A DNA stretch of 64,000 bases from Gammaproteobacteria bacterium (GTDB taxonomy: Bacteria > Pseudomonadota > Gammaproteobacteria > Pseudomonadales > UBA5518), in contig JADIYI010000005.1 of NCBI GenBank assembly GCA_016705365.1, positions 310,001-374,000 of the forward strand. Reading direction: 5' to 3'. Position 1 is the stretch's first letter; every line of letters starts with the position of its first letter. The notes below the pieces were generated by a model, which had not been told where the DNA came from, made no database searches, and saw only the letters and a list, made by a program, of their open reading frames with translations. Below are positions 57,286-64,000 of this stretch, piece by piece. Made by a program: the position numbers and the translations under genes.

Positions 57286-57939
57286 GTGAACCGCACCGTG
57301 AAGAAAAATTCGGTTGCGGGAGTCCGCCGTGGACGCCCGCGCAGCGGGGCATCGGAGCAGGCGATCCTGTCCGCGACTCTGGAGTTGCTGGCCGAACTCG
57401 GTTTTCGCGCGGTAACGGTCGATGCGATCGCTGCCCGTGCCGGCGCCAGCAAATCGACCATTTATCGCCGCTGGCCGACCAAGGAGTACCTGGTCATCGC
57501 GGCATTCGCGCAGACACCGAACCTCGCACCCGGCAGGCAGGGTACGATGGCGGAGCAGTTGATAGACGTGATCGCCCAGTTCGCCGGGTTCATGCAGGCC
57601 ACGCCGCTCGGTGGCGTGCTGCCCGCGTTGGCCGCGGAGCGCACCCACAACCCGGCGCTCGATGGTGCCTTCGGTCCACTGGTGCGCGCGCGGCGCAAGC
57701 CGCTGCTCGATATCGTTCGCGCAGGGATCGCCGGTGGTGAATTGCCCGCGGGAACCAATGCGGAATTTGCCGCGGACATGTTTACCGGACCGGTGCTGCA
57801 ACGACTCATGGTCCTGGGGCTGAAAACCGATCGGCGCTATGTGCGCCAGGTGGTGCTGACCGCCTGCGCCGGGCTGCGTGCGGCGCAGCCAGGTCGCGCG
57901 GTGCGGCGGCGCAGCGCAACGGAGGTGACGGGCGGATGA
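57286..57939 (+). CDS. TetR/AcrR-family regulator
   Basis: A 217-residue repressor with GTG start at 57286. RRGRPRSGASEQAILSATLE and VTVDAIAARAGASKSTIYRR (with WPTKEYLVIAAF) form the helix-turn-helix at about residues 14-62. A C-terminal ligand domain of the TetR_C_11-like type follows. It overlaps the SDR start by ATGA and so is in the operon it likely controls. The CGGTA sites at 54440-54503 are possible targets. Confidence 0.87.
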   Translation: MNRTVKKNSVAGVRRGRPRSGASEQAILSATLELLAELGFRAVTVDAIAARAGASKSTIYRRWPTKEYLVIAAFAQTPNLAPGRQGTMAEQLIDVIAQFAGFMQATPLGGVLPALAAERTHNPALDGAFGPLVRARRKPLLDIVRAGIAGGELPAGTNAEFAADMFTGPVLQRLMVLGLKTDRRYVRQVVLTACAGLRAAQPGRAVRRRSATEVTGG

Positions 57940-58829
57940 TATTGTTGCAGGGCAGGGCGGCGGCCATAAGCGGCGCGGGTGGCGGCATCGGTCGCGCGCA
58001 CGCGCTGCTGCTGGCGGCACACGGTGCCGCGGTGGTGGTCAACGATATCGACCTCGAGCGTGCGCAACAGGTGGTGGCGGAAATCGTCGCCAGCGGTGGT
58101 CGCGCGCTGGCCAATGGCGCGAGCATCGCGACGCGCGCCGGCGCCGAGGCGCTGGTGAGTGCCTGTGTGCAGGAGTTCGGCGCGATCGACCTGCTGGTGA
58201 ACAACGCCGGGAACCTTCGTGACCGATCCTTTCTCAAGATGAGCGACGAGGAATTCGACAGCGTCTGGCAGGTGCACGTGAAAGGCAGTTTCTGGTGTGC
58301 CCAGGCTGCGGCTCGTCAGATGTGCGTTCAGGGCCGCGGCGGGGTCATCATCAATACCTGCTCGGGCTCGCATTTCGGCAATTTCGGGCAGAGCAATTAC
58401 GCCGCGGCAAAAGGTGCCATCGCGTCGCTGACCTATACCTGGGCCATCGAACTGGCGCGCCACGGCATTCGCGTCAATGCGATCTGTCCGGTCGCGGCAA
58501 CGCAGATGACACAGGGGATCATCAGCGGTCCGGATCCGGAGCAGGCGGCGATCTTCTGGGCGCCGGAGCGTAACAGCCCGCTGCTGGTCTACCTGGCCTC
58601 GGACGAGGCGGCCAACGTCAGTGGCCAGATCTTCGGTACCGGTGGCGAGCGGCTCGCGCATATGGTGCAGCCGCATTACGGCAAGACGCTGATCCGCCCG
58701 GGAGGATGGACCGTGGAAGCGGTGCGTGAGCAATTTCAGCAACAGATGCCACAGGAGTTCGATGTGTTCGGTATTTCCGCGAAACCCTATCCATTTCACG
58801 ACGGGGTCAAGCCCCCGTCCCGGGATTGA
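57936..58829 (+). CDS. SDR of the multifunctional-enzyme type 2 (hydroxyacyl-CoA dehydrogenase-like)
   Basis: A 297-residue SDR, longer than the classical 250. AAAISGAGGGIGRAHALLLA is the cofactor loop, VVNDIDLERAQ the NAD-favouring Asp, NNAGNLRDRSFLKMSDEEFD the Asn motif. IINTCSGSHFGNFGQSNYAA then AAKGAIASLTYTWAIEL gives Ser, Tyr and Lys. The order and the RDRSFLKM and GNFGQ segments resemble the (3R)-hydroxyacyl-CoA dehydrogenase part of MFE-2/17beta-HSD4. A C-terminal arm of about 50 residues (VRPHYGKTLIRPGGWT-like) also fits. It may oxidise a hydroxyacyl-CoA made by the crotonases here. Confidence 0.83.
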   Translation: MILLQGRAAAISGAGGGIGRAHALLLAAHGAAVVVNDIDLERAQQVVAEIVASGGRALANGASIATRAGAEALVSACVQEFGAIDLLVNNAGNLRDRSFLKMSDEEFDSVWQVHVKGSFWCAQAAARQMCVQGRGGVIINTCSGSHFGNFGQSNYAAAKGAIASLTYTWAIELARHGIRVNAICPVAATQMTQGIISGPDPEQAAIFWAPERNSPLLVYLASDEAANVSGQIFGTGGERLAHMVQPHYGKTLIRPGGWTVEAVREQFQQQMPQEFDVFGISAKPYPFHDGVKPPSRD

Positions 58830-58833
58830 GTCC

Positions 58834-60231
58834 ATGGTTGGCATCATCGCCTGTGGCGCCGCGATACCGGTGCGCCGTTTACCGTTGTCATTGCTGGCCG
58901 GCAGGAGCGCAATGCCAGGCTCGCCGGAGCGCGCGCTGGCGTGGTCCGACGAGGATGCAATCACCCTGGCGGTCGCGGCGGCGCGCGACTGCCTGGTCGA
59001 TTGTGATCGCAGCCGGATCGATTTGCTGCTGTTTGCCAGTACCACCGGCCCCTATGTCGAGAAGCTGGGCGCGGCGATCGTCGCGGCGGCGCTGGCGCTG
59101 GCACCGGGCACGCGCACCCTCGATGTCGCGAATTCGCTGCGTGGCGGCACCCAGGCGCTGCTGCTGGCGCTCGATGCGGTGCGTGCCGGTTCGGCGCACA
59201 GCGCACTGGTCGTGGTCGCTGATTGCCGCCAGGGAGCCCCGGGTTCCGCGCTGGAAGCAAACGGCGGTGATGCGGCTGCCGCGTTTCTGGTGGGCAATGG
59301 CGATGCGCTGTTCGAGGTGATCGACAGCGCCACGTGCAGCGCCGAGATCGTGGATGTGTGGCGCCGCCCCGGTGATCGTTTCGCCCATTCCTGGGAAGAG
59401 CGCTTCGTGCTCGCCCACGGCTACCTCGAGCCGATGCTCGCGGCGCAGGCGCAACTCGCGGCAAAAGCCCGGATCGATCTGTCCGCCTGCACCCATCGGC
59501 TGTTCTCGGCGCCCGATCGCAAGGCGCACCAGGCACTGCAGCAAGCGCTCGGTCCCGGTGCGTTGTCCCGGGAACCGTTGTTCGGCAGCGTGGGCAGTTG
59601 CGGCGCGGCGCATGTGCTGCTGCAACTGGTCGCGCTGGCCGAGACCGCGAGCCCCGGCGATACCGCGCTGCTGCTCAATCACGGCGACGGTGCCGATGCG
59701 CTCGGGCTGCGTTTTCATCGTGCGGCAAAAGCCCGCTTTCCCGCCCGGATCGCTCACCGCCTGGCGCTCTCGGGTATCGAGCAGTACCGGCGTGCCCGCG
59801 AACTGCTGGTCGAGGAGTACCAGGGGCACGATTTCCAGGGGATCTCGGCCACGGTCCATTATCGCGATCGCGGTGACGATCTAGCGCTCGCGGGGCAGCG
59901 CTGCGAGTGCGGGGAACCGCGGTTTCCGCGCGCCCGAATCTGTGTTCGCTGTGGCCTTGCGGACCGCTTCGGGGAGGAGATCTATGCCGAACGCGGCGCC
60001 ACGTTGCTGACCTATACGCTCGATGCATTTTTCCCCTCTCCGGATCCGCCCACCGTGGTTGGCGTGGTGCAGGTGAACGACGGTCCGCGCATCCATGTGC
60101 AACTCACCGATATGCCCGCGGGCGAGGTGCGGATCGGCATGGCGCTGGAATTCGTGCTGCGGCGCATGCATTGTGTCGGCGGACGACCGAATTATTTCTG
60201 GAAATGCCGGCCACCGGGAGCTGCGTCATGA
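58834..60231 (+). CDS. Thiolase-fold (HMG-CoA synthase/KAS III-like) protein fused to Zn-ribbon/OB domain
   Basis: A 465-residue fusion starting MVGIIACGAAIPVRRLPLSL. Residues 1-350 have the condensing-enzyme fold (LLLFASTTGPYVEKLGAAIV, VANSLRGGTQALLLALDAVR, ALVVVADCRQGAPGSALEAN, GSVGSCGAAHVLLQLVALAE). The nucleophile Cys, in NACYGGT of HMG-CoA synthases, is Leu102 here. Residues 357-374 form a four-Cys zinc ribbon (RCECGEPRFPRARICVRCG) and 375-455 an OB fold, as in DUF35 proteins such as ChsH2 and BbsA. The next gene, a thiolase, overlaps it by ATGA; DUF35 partners are known to be needed by SCP2-type thiolases and aldolases, so a complex is likely. Condensing activity is doubtful. Confidence 0.78.
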   Translation: MVGIIACGAAIPVRRLPLSLLAGRSAMPGSPERALAWSDEDAITLAVAAARDCLVDCDRSRIDLLLFASTTGPYVEKLGAAIVAAALALAPGTRTLDVANSLRGGTQALLLALDAVRAGSAHSALVVVADCRQGAPGSALEANGGDAAAAFLVGNGDALFEVIDSATCSAEIVDVWRRPGDRFAHSWEERFVLAHGYLEPMLAAQAQLAAKARIDLSACTHRLFSAPDRKAHQALQQALGPGALSREPLFGSVGSCGAAHVLLQLVALAETASPGDTALLLNHGDGADALGLRFHRAAKARFPARIAHRLALSGIEQYRRARELLVEEYQGHDFQGISATVHYRDRGDDLALAGQRCECGEPRFPRARICVRCGLADRFGEEIYAERGATLLTYTLDAFFPSPDPPTVVGVVQVNDGPRIHVQLTDMPAGEVRIGMALEFVLRRMHCVGGRPNYFWKCRPPGAAS

Positions 60232-61373
60232 GTCTGAGAGACAAGGCCTCGATCGTCGGCGTGGGTTGCAGCGCGTTTGCCGAGCACTGGGATCGCAGCG
60301 CCGAGGACCTGATCGTGGATGCGGCTCTGGAGGCCTATGCCGATGCCGGCATCGACGAACCGCGCCGCCAGATCGATGCGATCTATGCCGGTTCGCTGTA
60401 CGCGCCGATGGGCCCGGTTCATGTCACCGAGGCGCTCAGGCTCTACAAGCCGATCACCATGGTCTACAACTACTGTGCCACCGGTACCGAGGCGCTGCGC
60501 GCCGCGGTCATGGCGGTCGCGGCCGGTGCCCACGATACCGTGCTCGCGCTCGGTTTCGACAAGCCCAAGGATCGTGGTGTGTCGGGCCCGAGCGTGAATA
60601 TCCGCGGCGTGCGCGGCCTGCCGGAAACACCGGCCGGCTGGTTTGCGTTGTGCGCGGCGCCGTACTTCGAGCGCTACGGCGCGGGGCGCGAGGACCTGGC
60701 GCGGATCGCGGTAAAGAATCATCACAACGGTACGCTGGCACCGAAGAGTTTCCTGAAGCGCGAAATAAGCATCGAGGACGCGCTCACGGCGCGCATGATC
60801 GCGTGGCCATTCGGGCTCTACGATTGCGCGGCGCAGACCGACGGCGCCGCGGCGGTAATCGTGACCCGACGCGATCTGGCCCGCCGTCACCATGATCGTG
60901 CGGTACAGGTGCGCGCTATCGCCAGCGCGTCGGCGGCGCATCCGCATGGCGATCCTGATCATGATTTCCTGCGCTGGAAACCGACCATCGCGGCGGCCGA
61001 GGCGGCCTATGCTATGGCAGGCATCGTGAATCCGCTGCGTGAAATTGATGTTGCGCAGTTGCACGACTGTTTCACCCTGACCGAGCTGCTGAGCTACGAG
61101 GATCTCGGTTTCATCGCCAAGGGCGCGGCCCGCGAGCACATCGCGGCCGGCACTTTCGCGCTCGGCGGCGAGTTGCCGGTCAACACCGACGGCGGGCTGA
61201 AGTCCTTCGGGCACCCGACCGCCGCCACCGGTCTGCGCATGATCTACGAGAATGTGCTGCAATTGCAGGGGCGTGCGGGCGCGCGCCAGGTGTCGGGTGC
61301 GGGCACGGCGCTCAGCCACAATATCGGCGGTTATCCGACCGGGTGTGCCGTCTGTATCCTGAGCATGGAGTAG
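60228..61373 (+). CDS. SCP2-type thiolase (lipid-transfer-protein-like)
   Basis: A 381-residue thiolase. ASIVGVGCSAFAEHWDRSAE begins the fold; the nucleophile Cys83 is in TMVYNYCATGTEALRAAVMA; GGLKSFGHPTAATGLRMIYE gives the catalytic His, and AGTALSHNIGGYPTGCAVCI the closing loop, with HNIGG in place of the CxG of biosynthetic thiolases. These features fit SCP2-like thiolases, which cleave bulky or branched 3-ketoacyl-CoAs and, in steroid or benzylsuccinate pathways, work with a DUF35 partner. Here that partner is fused to the previous protein. Confidence 0.88.
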   Translation: MSLRDKASIVGVGCSAFAEHWDRSAEDLIVDAALEAYADAGIDEPRRQIDAIYAGSLYAPMGPVHVTEALRLYKPITMVYNYCATGTEALRAAVMAVAAGAHDTVLALGFDKPKDRGVSGPSVNIRGVRGLPETPAGWFALCAAPYFERYGAGREDLARIAVKNHHNGTLAPKSFLKREISIEDALTARMIAWPFGLYDCAAQTDGAAAVIVTRRDLARRHHDRAVQVRAIASASAAHPHGDPDHDFLRWKPTIAAAEAAYAMAGIVNPLREIDVAQLHDCFTLTELLSYEDLGFIAKGAAREHIAAGTFALGGELPVNTDGGLKSFGHPTAATGLRMIYENVLQLQGRAGARQVSGAGTALSHNIGGYPTGCAVCILSME

Positions 61374-61376
61374 GCA

Positions 61377-62168
61377 ATGGCGTTCAGCACCCTGAACTAT
61401 CGGGTCGAGGATGGCGTGGCGCTGATCACGCTCGACCGGGTGGCGGCACATAACGCGGTCAATTCGGTGATGAGCCGCGAATTGCCGCTGGCATGGCAGC
61501 GCTTCGACAGCGATGACAGCGCGATCGTGGCAATCGTGACCGGGGCCGGTGAACGCGCTTTCTGCGTAGGCGCGGATCTCGCGGATCAGCCGCAAATGGA
61601 CGGCGAAGGTCGTGACGGTACGCTCGCGAGCATGCGCTGGACCTCGTTGCAGAACCGGGTCTGGAAACCGGTGATCTGCGCCGTGAACGGCATGACGGTG
61701 GGCGGCGGTCTGCATTTCGTGGCCGACAGCGATATCGTGCTTGCGGCCGAGCACGCGACGTTTTTCGATACCCACGTGAAGGTTGGTCTGGTGGCTGGGC
61801 TGGAGCCGGTCTGCCTCGCGCGCAGAATGCCGCTGGAGGCGGTACTGCGCATGACCCTGGTCGGCGGTGGAGAGCGGATTCCGGCGGCGCGTGCGCTGGC
61901 CCTGGGGCTGGTCGGCGAGTTGGTGCCGGCAGCGGATTTGCTCCGGCGCGCCCTGGAAATCGCCGCCATGATCAAGACCAATTCGCCGGCGGCGATGGCA
62001 CGCAGCAAGCGCACGATCTGGGAAGCCGCGGACCGCGGACTTGGCGCGGCACTGGAAAACGCCTGGCACAGCATCATGGAACACAACACCCATCCGGATG
62101 TCGAGGAGGGTGCACGCGCGTTTCTCGACAAGCGCGCGCCGTGCTGGCGGCCCTACAGCGAGCGCTGA
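61377..62168 (+). CDS. Crotonase-family protein lacking both usual catalytic Glu residues
   Basis: A 263-residue crotonase fold, 3 bp after the thiolase stop. VALITLDRVAAHNAVNSVMS and IVTGAGERAFCVGADLADQP form the CoA and oxyanion sites. In AVNGMTVGGGLHFVADSDIV, His stands where the first Glu of enoyl-CoA hydratase is normal, and FDTHVKVGLVAGLEPVCLAR lacks the second. So simple hydration is unlikely. Known crotonases with such changes do hydrolysis, decarboxylation, ring cleavage or other enolate chemistry. The sequence gives no decision. Confidence 0.82.
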   Translation: MAFSTLNYRVEDGVALITLDRVAAHNAVNSVMSRELPLAWQRFDSDDSAIVAIVTGAGERAFCVGADLADQPQMDGEGRDGTLASMRWTSLQNRVWKPVICAVNGMTVGGGLHFVADSDIVLAAEHATFFDTHVKVGLVAGLEPVCLARRMPLEAVLRMTLVGGGERIPAARALALGLVGELVPAADLLRRALEIAAMIKTNSPAAMARSKRTIWEAADRGLGAALENAWHSIMEHNTHPDVEEGARAFLDKRAPCWRPYSER

Positions 62169-62170
62169 GC

Positions 62171-62896
62171 GTGGAGTACCAGGATATCCGGGTCGAGCGT
62201 ATCGGAGCCGTGCTGCTCATCCATCTCGATCGCCCCGCAAAGCTCAATGCCTACACGCCGGACATGGGCGATGAACTGGTGCATGCTTATCGCGCAGCGG
62301 CCGCCGATCAGAGCCTGCGCGCGGTGATCCTGACCGGCAGCGGCAGGGCGTTTTGCGCCGGCGCGGACCGCGCGTTCCTCGCTGGCGAAAAAGCGCGTTC
62401 GGGCAAGCGTCTCGGCGAGGAGGAATTCATCGGCGGGTTTGCCGCGGAGCTCGCCGCATTGCCGTTGCTGAGCATTGCCGCGATCAACGGCGTGGCGGCG
62501 GGCATCGGTGTCACGGCAACCTTGCCGATGGATCTGCGCATCGTCGCTGCCGATGCGCAACTGGTATTGAATTTCGCGGAACTCGGCATCATGCCCGGCC
62601 TTGGTTCGACCTATTTCCTGCCGCGCCTGGTCGGTGTGGCGCGGGCCAGCGAACTGTTGCTCTGCAGCCGCCGCATCGATGGCGAGACCGCGGCGGCAAT
62701 GGGCCTGGCGAACCGCGCGGTGGCGGCCACGCAGGTGCTGCCCGCGGCGCTGGAGCTGGCGCATGCGCTGGGCGATTGCCGGCGCGAGGTGGTGACGGCG
62801 ATCAAGCAGGGCCTGGCGCAGGGTAGCGCGGGCACGCTGACCGAGGCGCTGCGGCACGAACGCCAACTCGCGGCGCGACTGCGTGGGTCAACCTGA
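62171..62896 (+). CDS. Crotonase-family protein, isomerase-like active site
   Basis: A 241-residue crotonase. GTG 62171, just after the previous stop, is preferred; an in-frame ATG-type start at 62141 would overlap the earlier gene by 28 bp. VLLIHLDRPAKLNAYTPDMG and VILTGSGRAFCAGADRAFLA give the CoA and oxyanion sites. INGVAAGIGVTATLPMDLRI has Thr for the first Glu, while LNFAELGIMPGLGSTYFLPR keeps the second. That pattern suits enoyl-CoA isomerases (ECI/PaaG-like) and not hydratases. It works with its neighbour in the same operon. Confidence 0.84.
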   Translation: MEYQDIRVERIGAVLLIHLDRPAKLNAYTPDMGDELVHAYRAAAADQSLRAVILTGSGRAFCAGADRAFLAGEKARSGKRLGEEEFIGGFAAELAALPLLSIAAINGVAAGIGVTATLPMDLRIVAADAQLVLNFAELGIMPGLGSTYFLPRLVGVARASELLLCSRRIDGETAAAMGLANRAVAATQVLPAALELAHALGDCRREVVTAIKQGLAQGSAGTLTEALRHERQLAARLRGST

Positions 62897-62908
62897 GGTT
62901 CCGATGCG

Positions 62909-64000
62909 ATGACAGAGATCAGCCTGGATGACAAGTACACCGCCACCGGCGGGCGCGTCTACCTGAGTGGCGCGCAGGCGCTGGTGCGCTTGCCGTTGAT
63001 GCAGCACCGGCGCGATCGTGCGGCGGGGCTGAACACCGCGGGATTCATCTCGGGTTATCGCGGCTCGCCGCTCGGCGTCTACGATCTCGCGTTGTGGCAG
63101 GCGCAGAAATTCCTCGACCAGAACCAGGTCCGCTTCGTGCCGGGCATCAACGAGGACCTGGCCGCAACCGCGGTGTGGGGCTCGCAGCAGGTCAGGGAAC
63201 TCGGCGAATCGCCGTATGACGGCGTGTTCGCGCTGTGGTATGGCAAGGGCCCGGGTGTCGATCGCTCCGGCGATCCGCTGAAGCACGGCAATTACGCCGG
63301 CAGCGCGCGCCACGGCGGCGTGCTGGTGCTGTGTGGCGACGATCACGGTGCCCGTTCCTCGACCACCGCGCACCAGAGCGATCATGCGCTGATCCATTTC
63401 GGCATGCCGATTCTTTATCCGGCGACGATCCAGGAATACCTCGATTTCGGGCTGCACGGGTTTGCATTGTCGCGCTATGCCGGCTGCTGGGTGGGTTTCA
63501 AATGCGTAACCGACGTGGTGGAAGGCTCGGCATCGGTCAGCGTCGAGCCGGGGCGTGTGCGCTGCGTGGTTCCCGAGGACCATGTGCTGCCCGCCGCGGG
63601 TCTCAATATCAAGCTGGGACTCTTTCCGCTGGCCGCCGAAGCGCAGATGCTGGCGCGGCTCGAGGCGGCGCAGGCTTACGTGCGCGCCAATCGCCTCGAT
63701 CGGGTCATCTGGCCGCAGCCGCGCGCGCGCCTCGGCATCGTCAGCACCGGCAAGACCTGGCTCGACGTGATGGATGCACTGGCGCAGCTCGGAATCGATG
63801 CCGTGCGTGCCGCCGAGCTCGGTGTGTCGGTCTACAAGGTGGCGCTGGTGTGGCCGCTCGAGCCGCAGGGCATCGCGGCCTTTGCCCGCGACTGCGAGCA
63901 ACTGCTGGTGATCGAAGAAAAACGTGCGGTGATCGAGGAGCAGATCGCGACGCTGCTGTACAACCTCGATGGCGCGAGCCGTCCGCGGCTCAGTGGCAAG
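62909..64000 (+). CDS. Indolepyruvate:ferredoxin oxidoreductase family protein, 5-prime part
   Basis: The first 364 codons of a large 2-oxoacid:acceptor oxidoreductase, which in this fused form is about 1150 residues, cut by the window end. The start is ATG 62909; ATG 62904 meets a stop at once. FISGYRGSPLGVYDLALWQA, FVPGINEDLAATAVWGSQQV, FALWYGKGPGVDRSGDPLKH, GNYAGSARHGGVLVLCGDDH and STTAHQSDHALIHFGMPILY are typical of the N-terminal pyrimidine-binding domain. The enzyme makes an acyl-CoA from a 2-oxo acid using thiamine diphosphate. It stands 12 bp after the crotonase and so closes, or continues, the same operon. Confidence 0.88.
   Translation, partial: MTEISLDDKYTATGGRVYLSGAQALVRLPLMQHRRDRAAGLNTAGFISGYRGSPLGVYDLALWQAQKFLDQNQVRFVPGINEDLAATAVWGSQQVRELGESPYDGVFALWYGKGPGVDRSGDPLKHGNYAGSARHGGVLVLCGDDHGARSSTTAHQSDHALIHFGMPILYPATIQEYLDFGLHGFALSRYAGCWVGFKCVTDVVEGSASVSVEPGRVRCVVPEDHVLPAAGLNIKLGLFPLAAEAQMLARLEAAQAYVRANRLDRVIWPQPRARLGIVSTGKTWLDVMDALAQLGIDAVRAAELGVSVYKVALVWPLEPQGIAAFARDCEQLLVIEEKRAVIEEQIATLLYNLDGASRPRLSGK

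Overview
The window looks like high-GC chromosomal DNA of a Gram-negative heterotroph, most likely a gammaproteobacterium. This is inferred from a TonB-dependent receptor, a TAT-exported molybdoenzyme, outer-membrane-type lipoproteins, an LldD-type lactate dehydrogenase and several acyl-CoA/terpenoid-type catabolic genes. Genus and order cannot be settled from the sequence alone. I saw no rRNA, tRNA, CRISPR array, integrase or intact transposase.

Region 1 (1-4846): a periplasmic type II DMSO-reductase-family molybdoenzyme of the ethylbenzene dehydrogenase / steroid C25 dehydrogenase / dimethylsulfide dehydrogenase type. Its genes run gamma-beta-alpha on the minus strand and are divergent from a TetR regulator, with two palindromes in the shared intergenic region.

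Region 2 (4867-30668): an L-rhamnose and rhamnoside utilisation locus. On the minus strand lie a bifunctional rhamnulose-1-phosphate aldolase/lactaldehyde dehydrogenase, an L-rhamnose isomerase and an FMN L-lactate dehydrogenase. On the plus strand lie a DeoR regulator, an NCS1-like permease, an FGGY kinase, a ThuA-like protein, a two-gene GMC dehydrogenase, a nucleoside-type MFS permease, an Idh/MocA oxidoreductase, a sugar isomerase-like TIM barrel, a TonB receptor, a GH106 alpha-L-rhamnosidase, an LLM flavoprotein, a VOC protein, an SDR and a GH43-like lipoprotein. Together these suggest release of rhamnose at the cell surface, uptake, and conversion through rhamnulose-1-phosphate to DHAP and, via L-lactaldehyde and L-lactate, to pyruvate. 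Decayed genes lie between the two arms.

Region 3 (30786-40327): mixed accessory genes. It has a VOC protein plus an unrecognised HxD-containing protein, fossils of an alpha/beta hydrolase and an acyl-CoA synthetase, an acyl-CoA dehydrogenase with a MaoC-type hydratase, two small envelope proteins, and an SDR/APH-like/crotonase/MaoC group.

Region 4 (40072-45985): a mosaic of acquired and broken DNA. An A/T-rich acyltransferase gene sits between two diverged copies of the 3-prime end of a MaoC gene. It is followed by an SLC13/TrkA_C permease with distinct codon use, then about 1 kb holding a deleted gmhA fossil and a possible kinase fragment.

Region 5 (45986-54266): an APH-family kinase, a second GMC plus small-subunit pair, an ABM-domain protein, an SDR, HMG-CoA lyase, a metallophosphatase and a second ThuA-like protein. 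The ThuA/small-subunit/GMC set thus occurs twice in the window.

Region 6 (54440-64000): a plus-strand catabolic gene cluster. It has a P450 with a recognisable promoter and repeated CGGTA half-sites, a two-domain extradiol-dioxygenase-like protein, a small VOC protein, a TetR regulator, an SDR, a thiolase-fold protein lacking the usual Cys and fused to a Zn-ribbon/OB domain, an SCP2-type thiolase, two crotonases with missing catalytic glutamates, and the start of an indolepyruvate:ferredoxin oxidoreductase. The substrate is unknown; this is the best candidate for an undescribed pathway.
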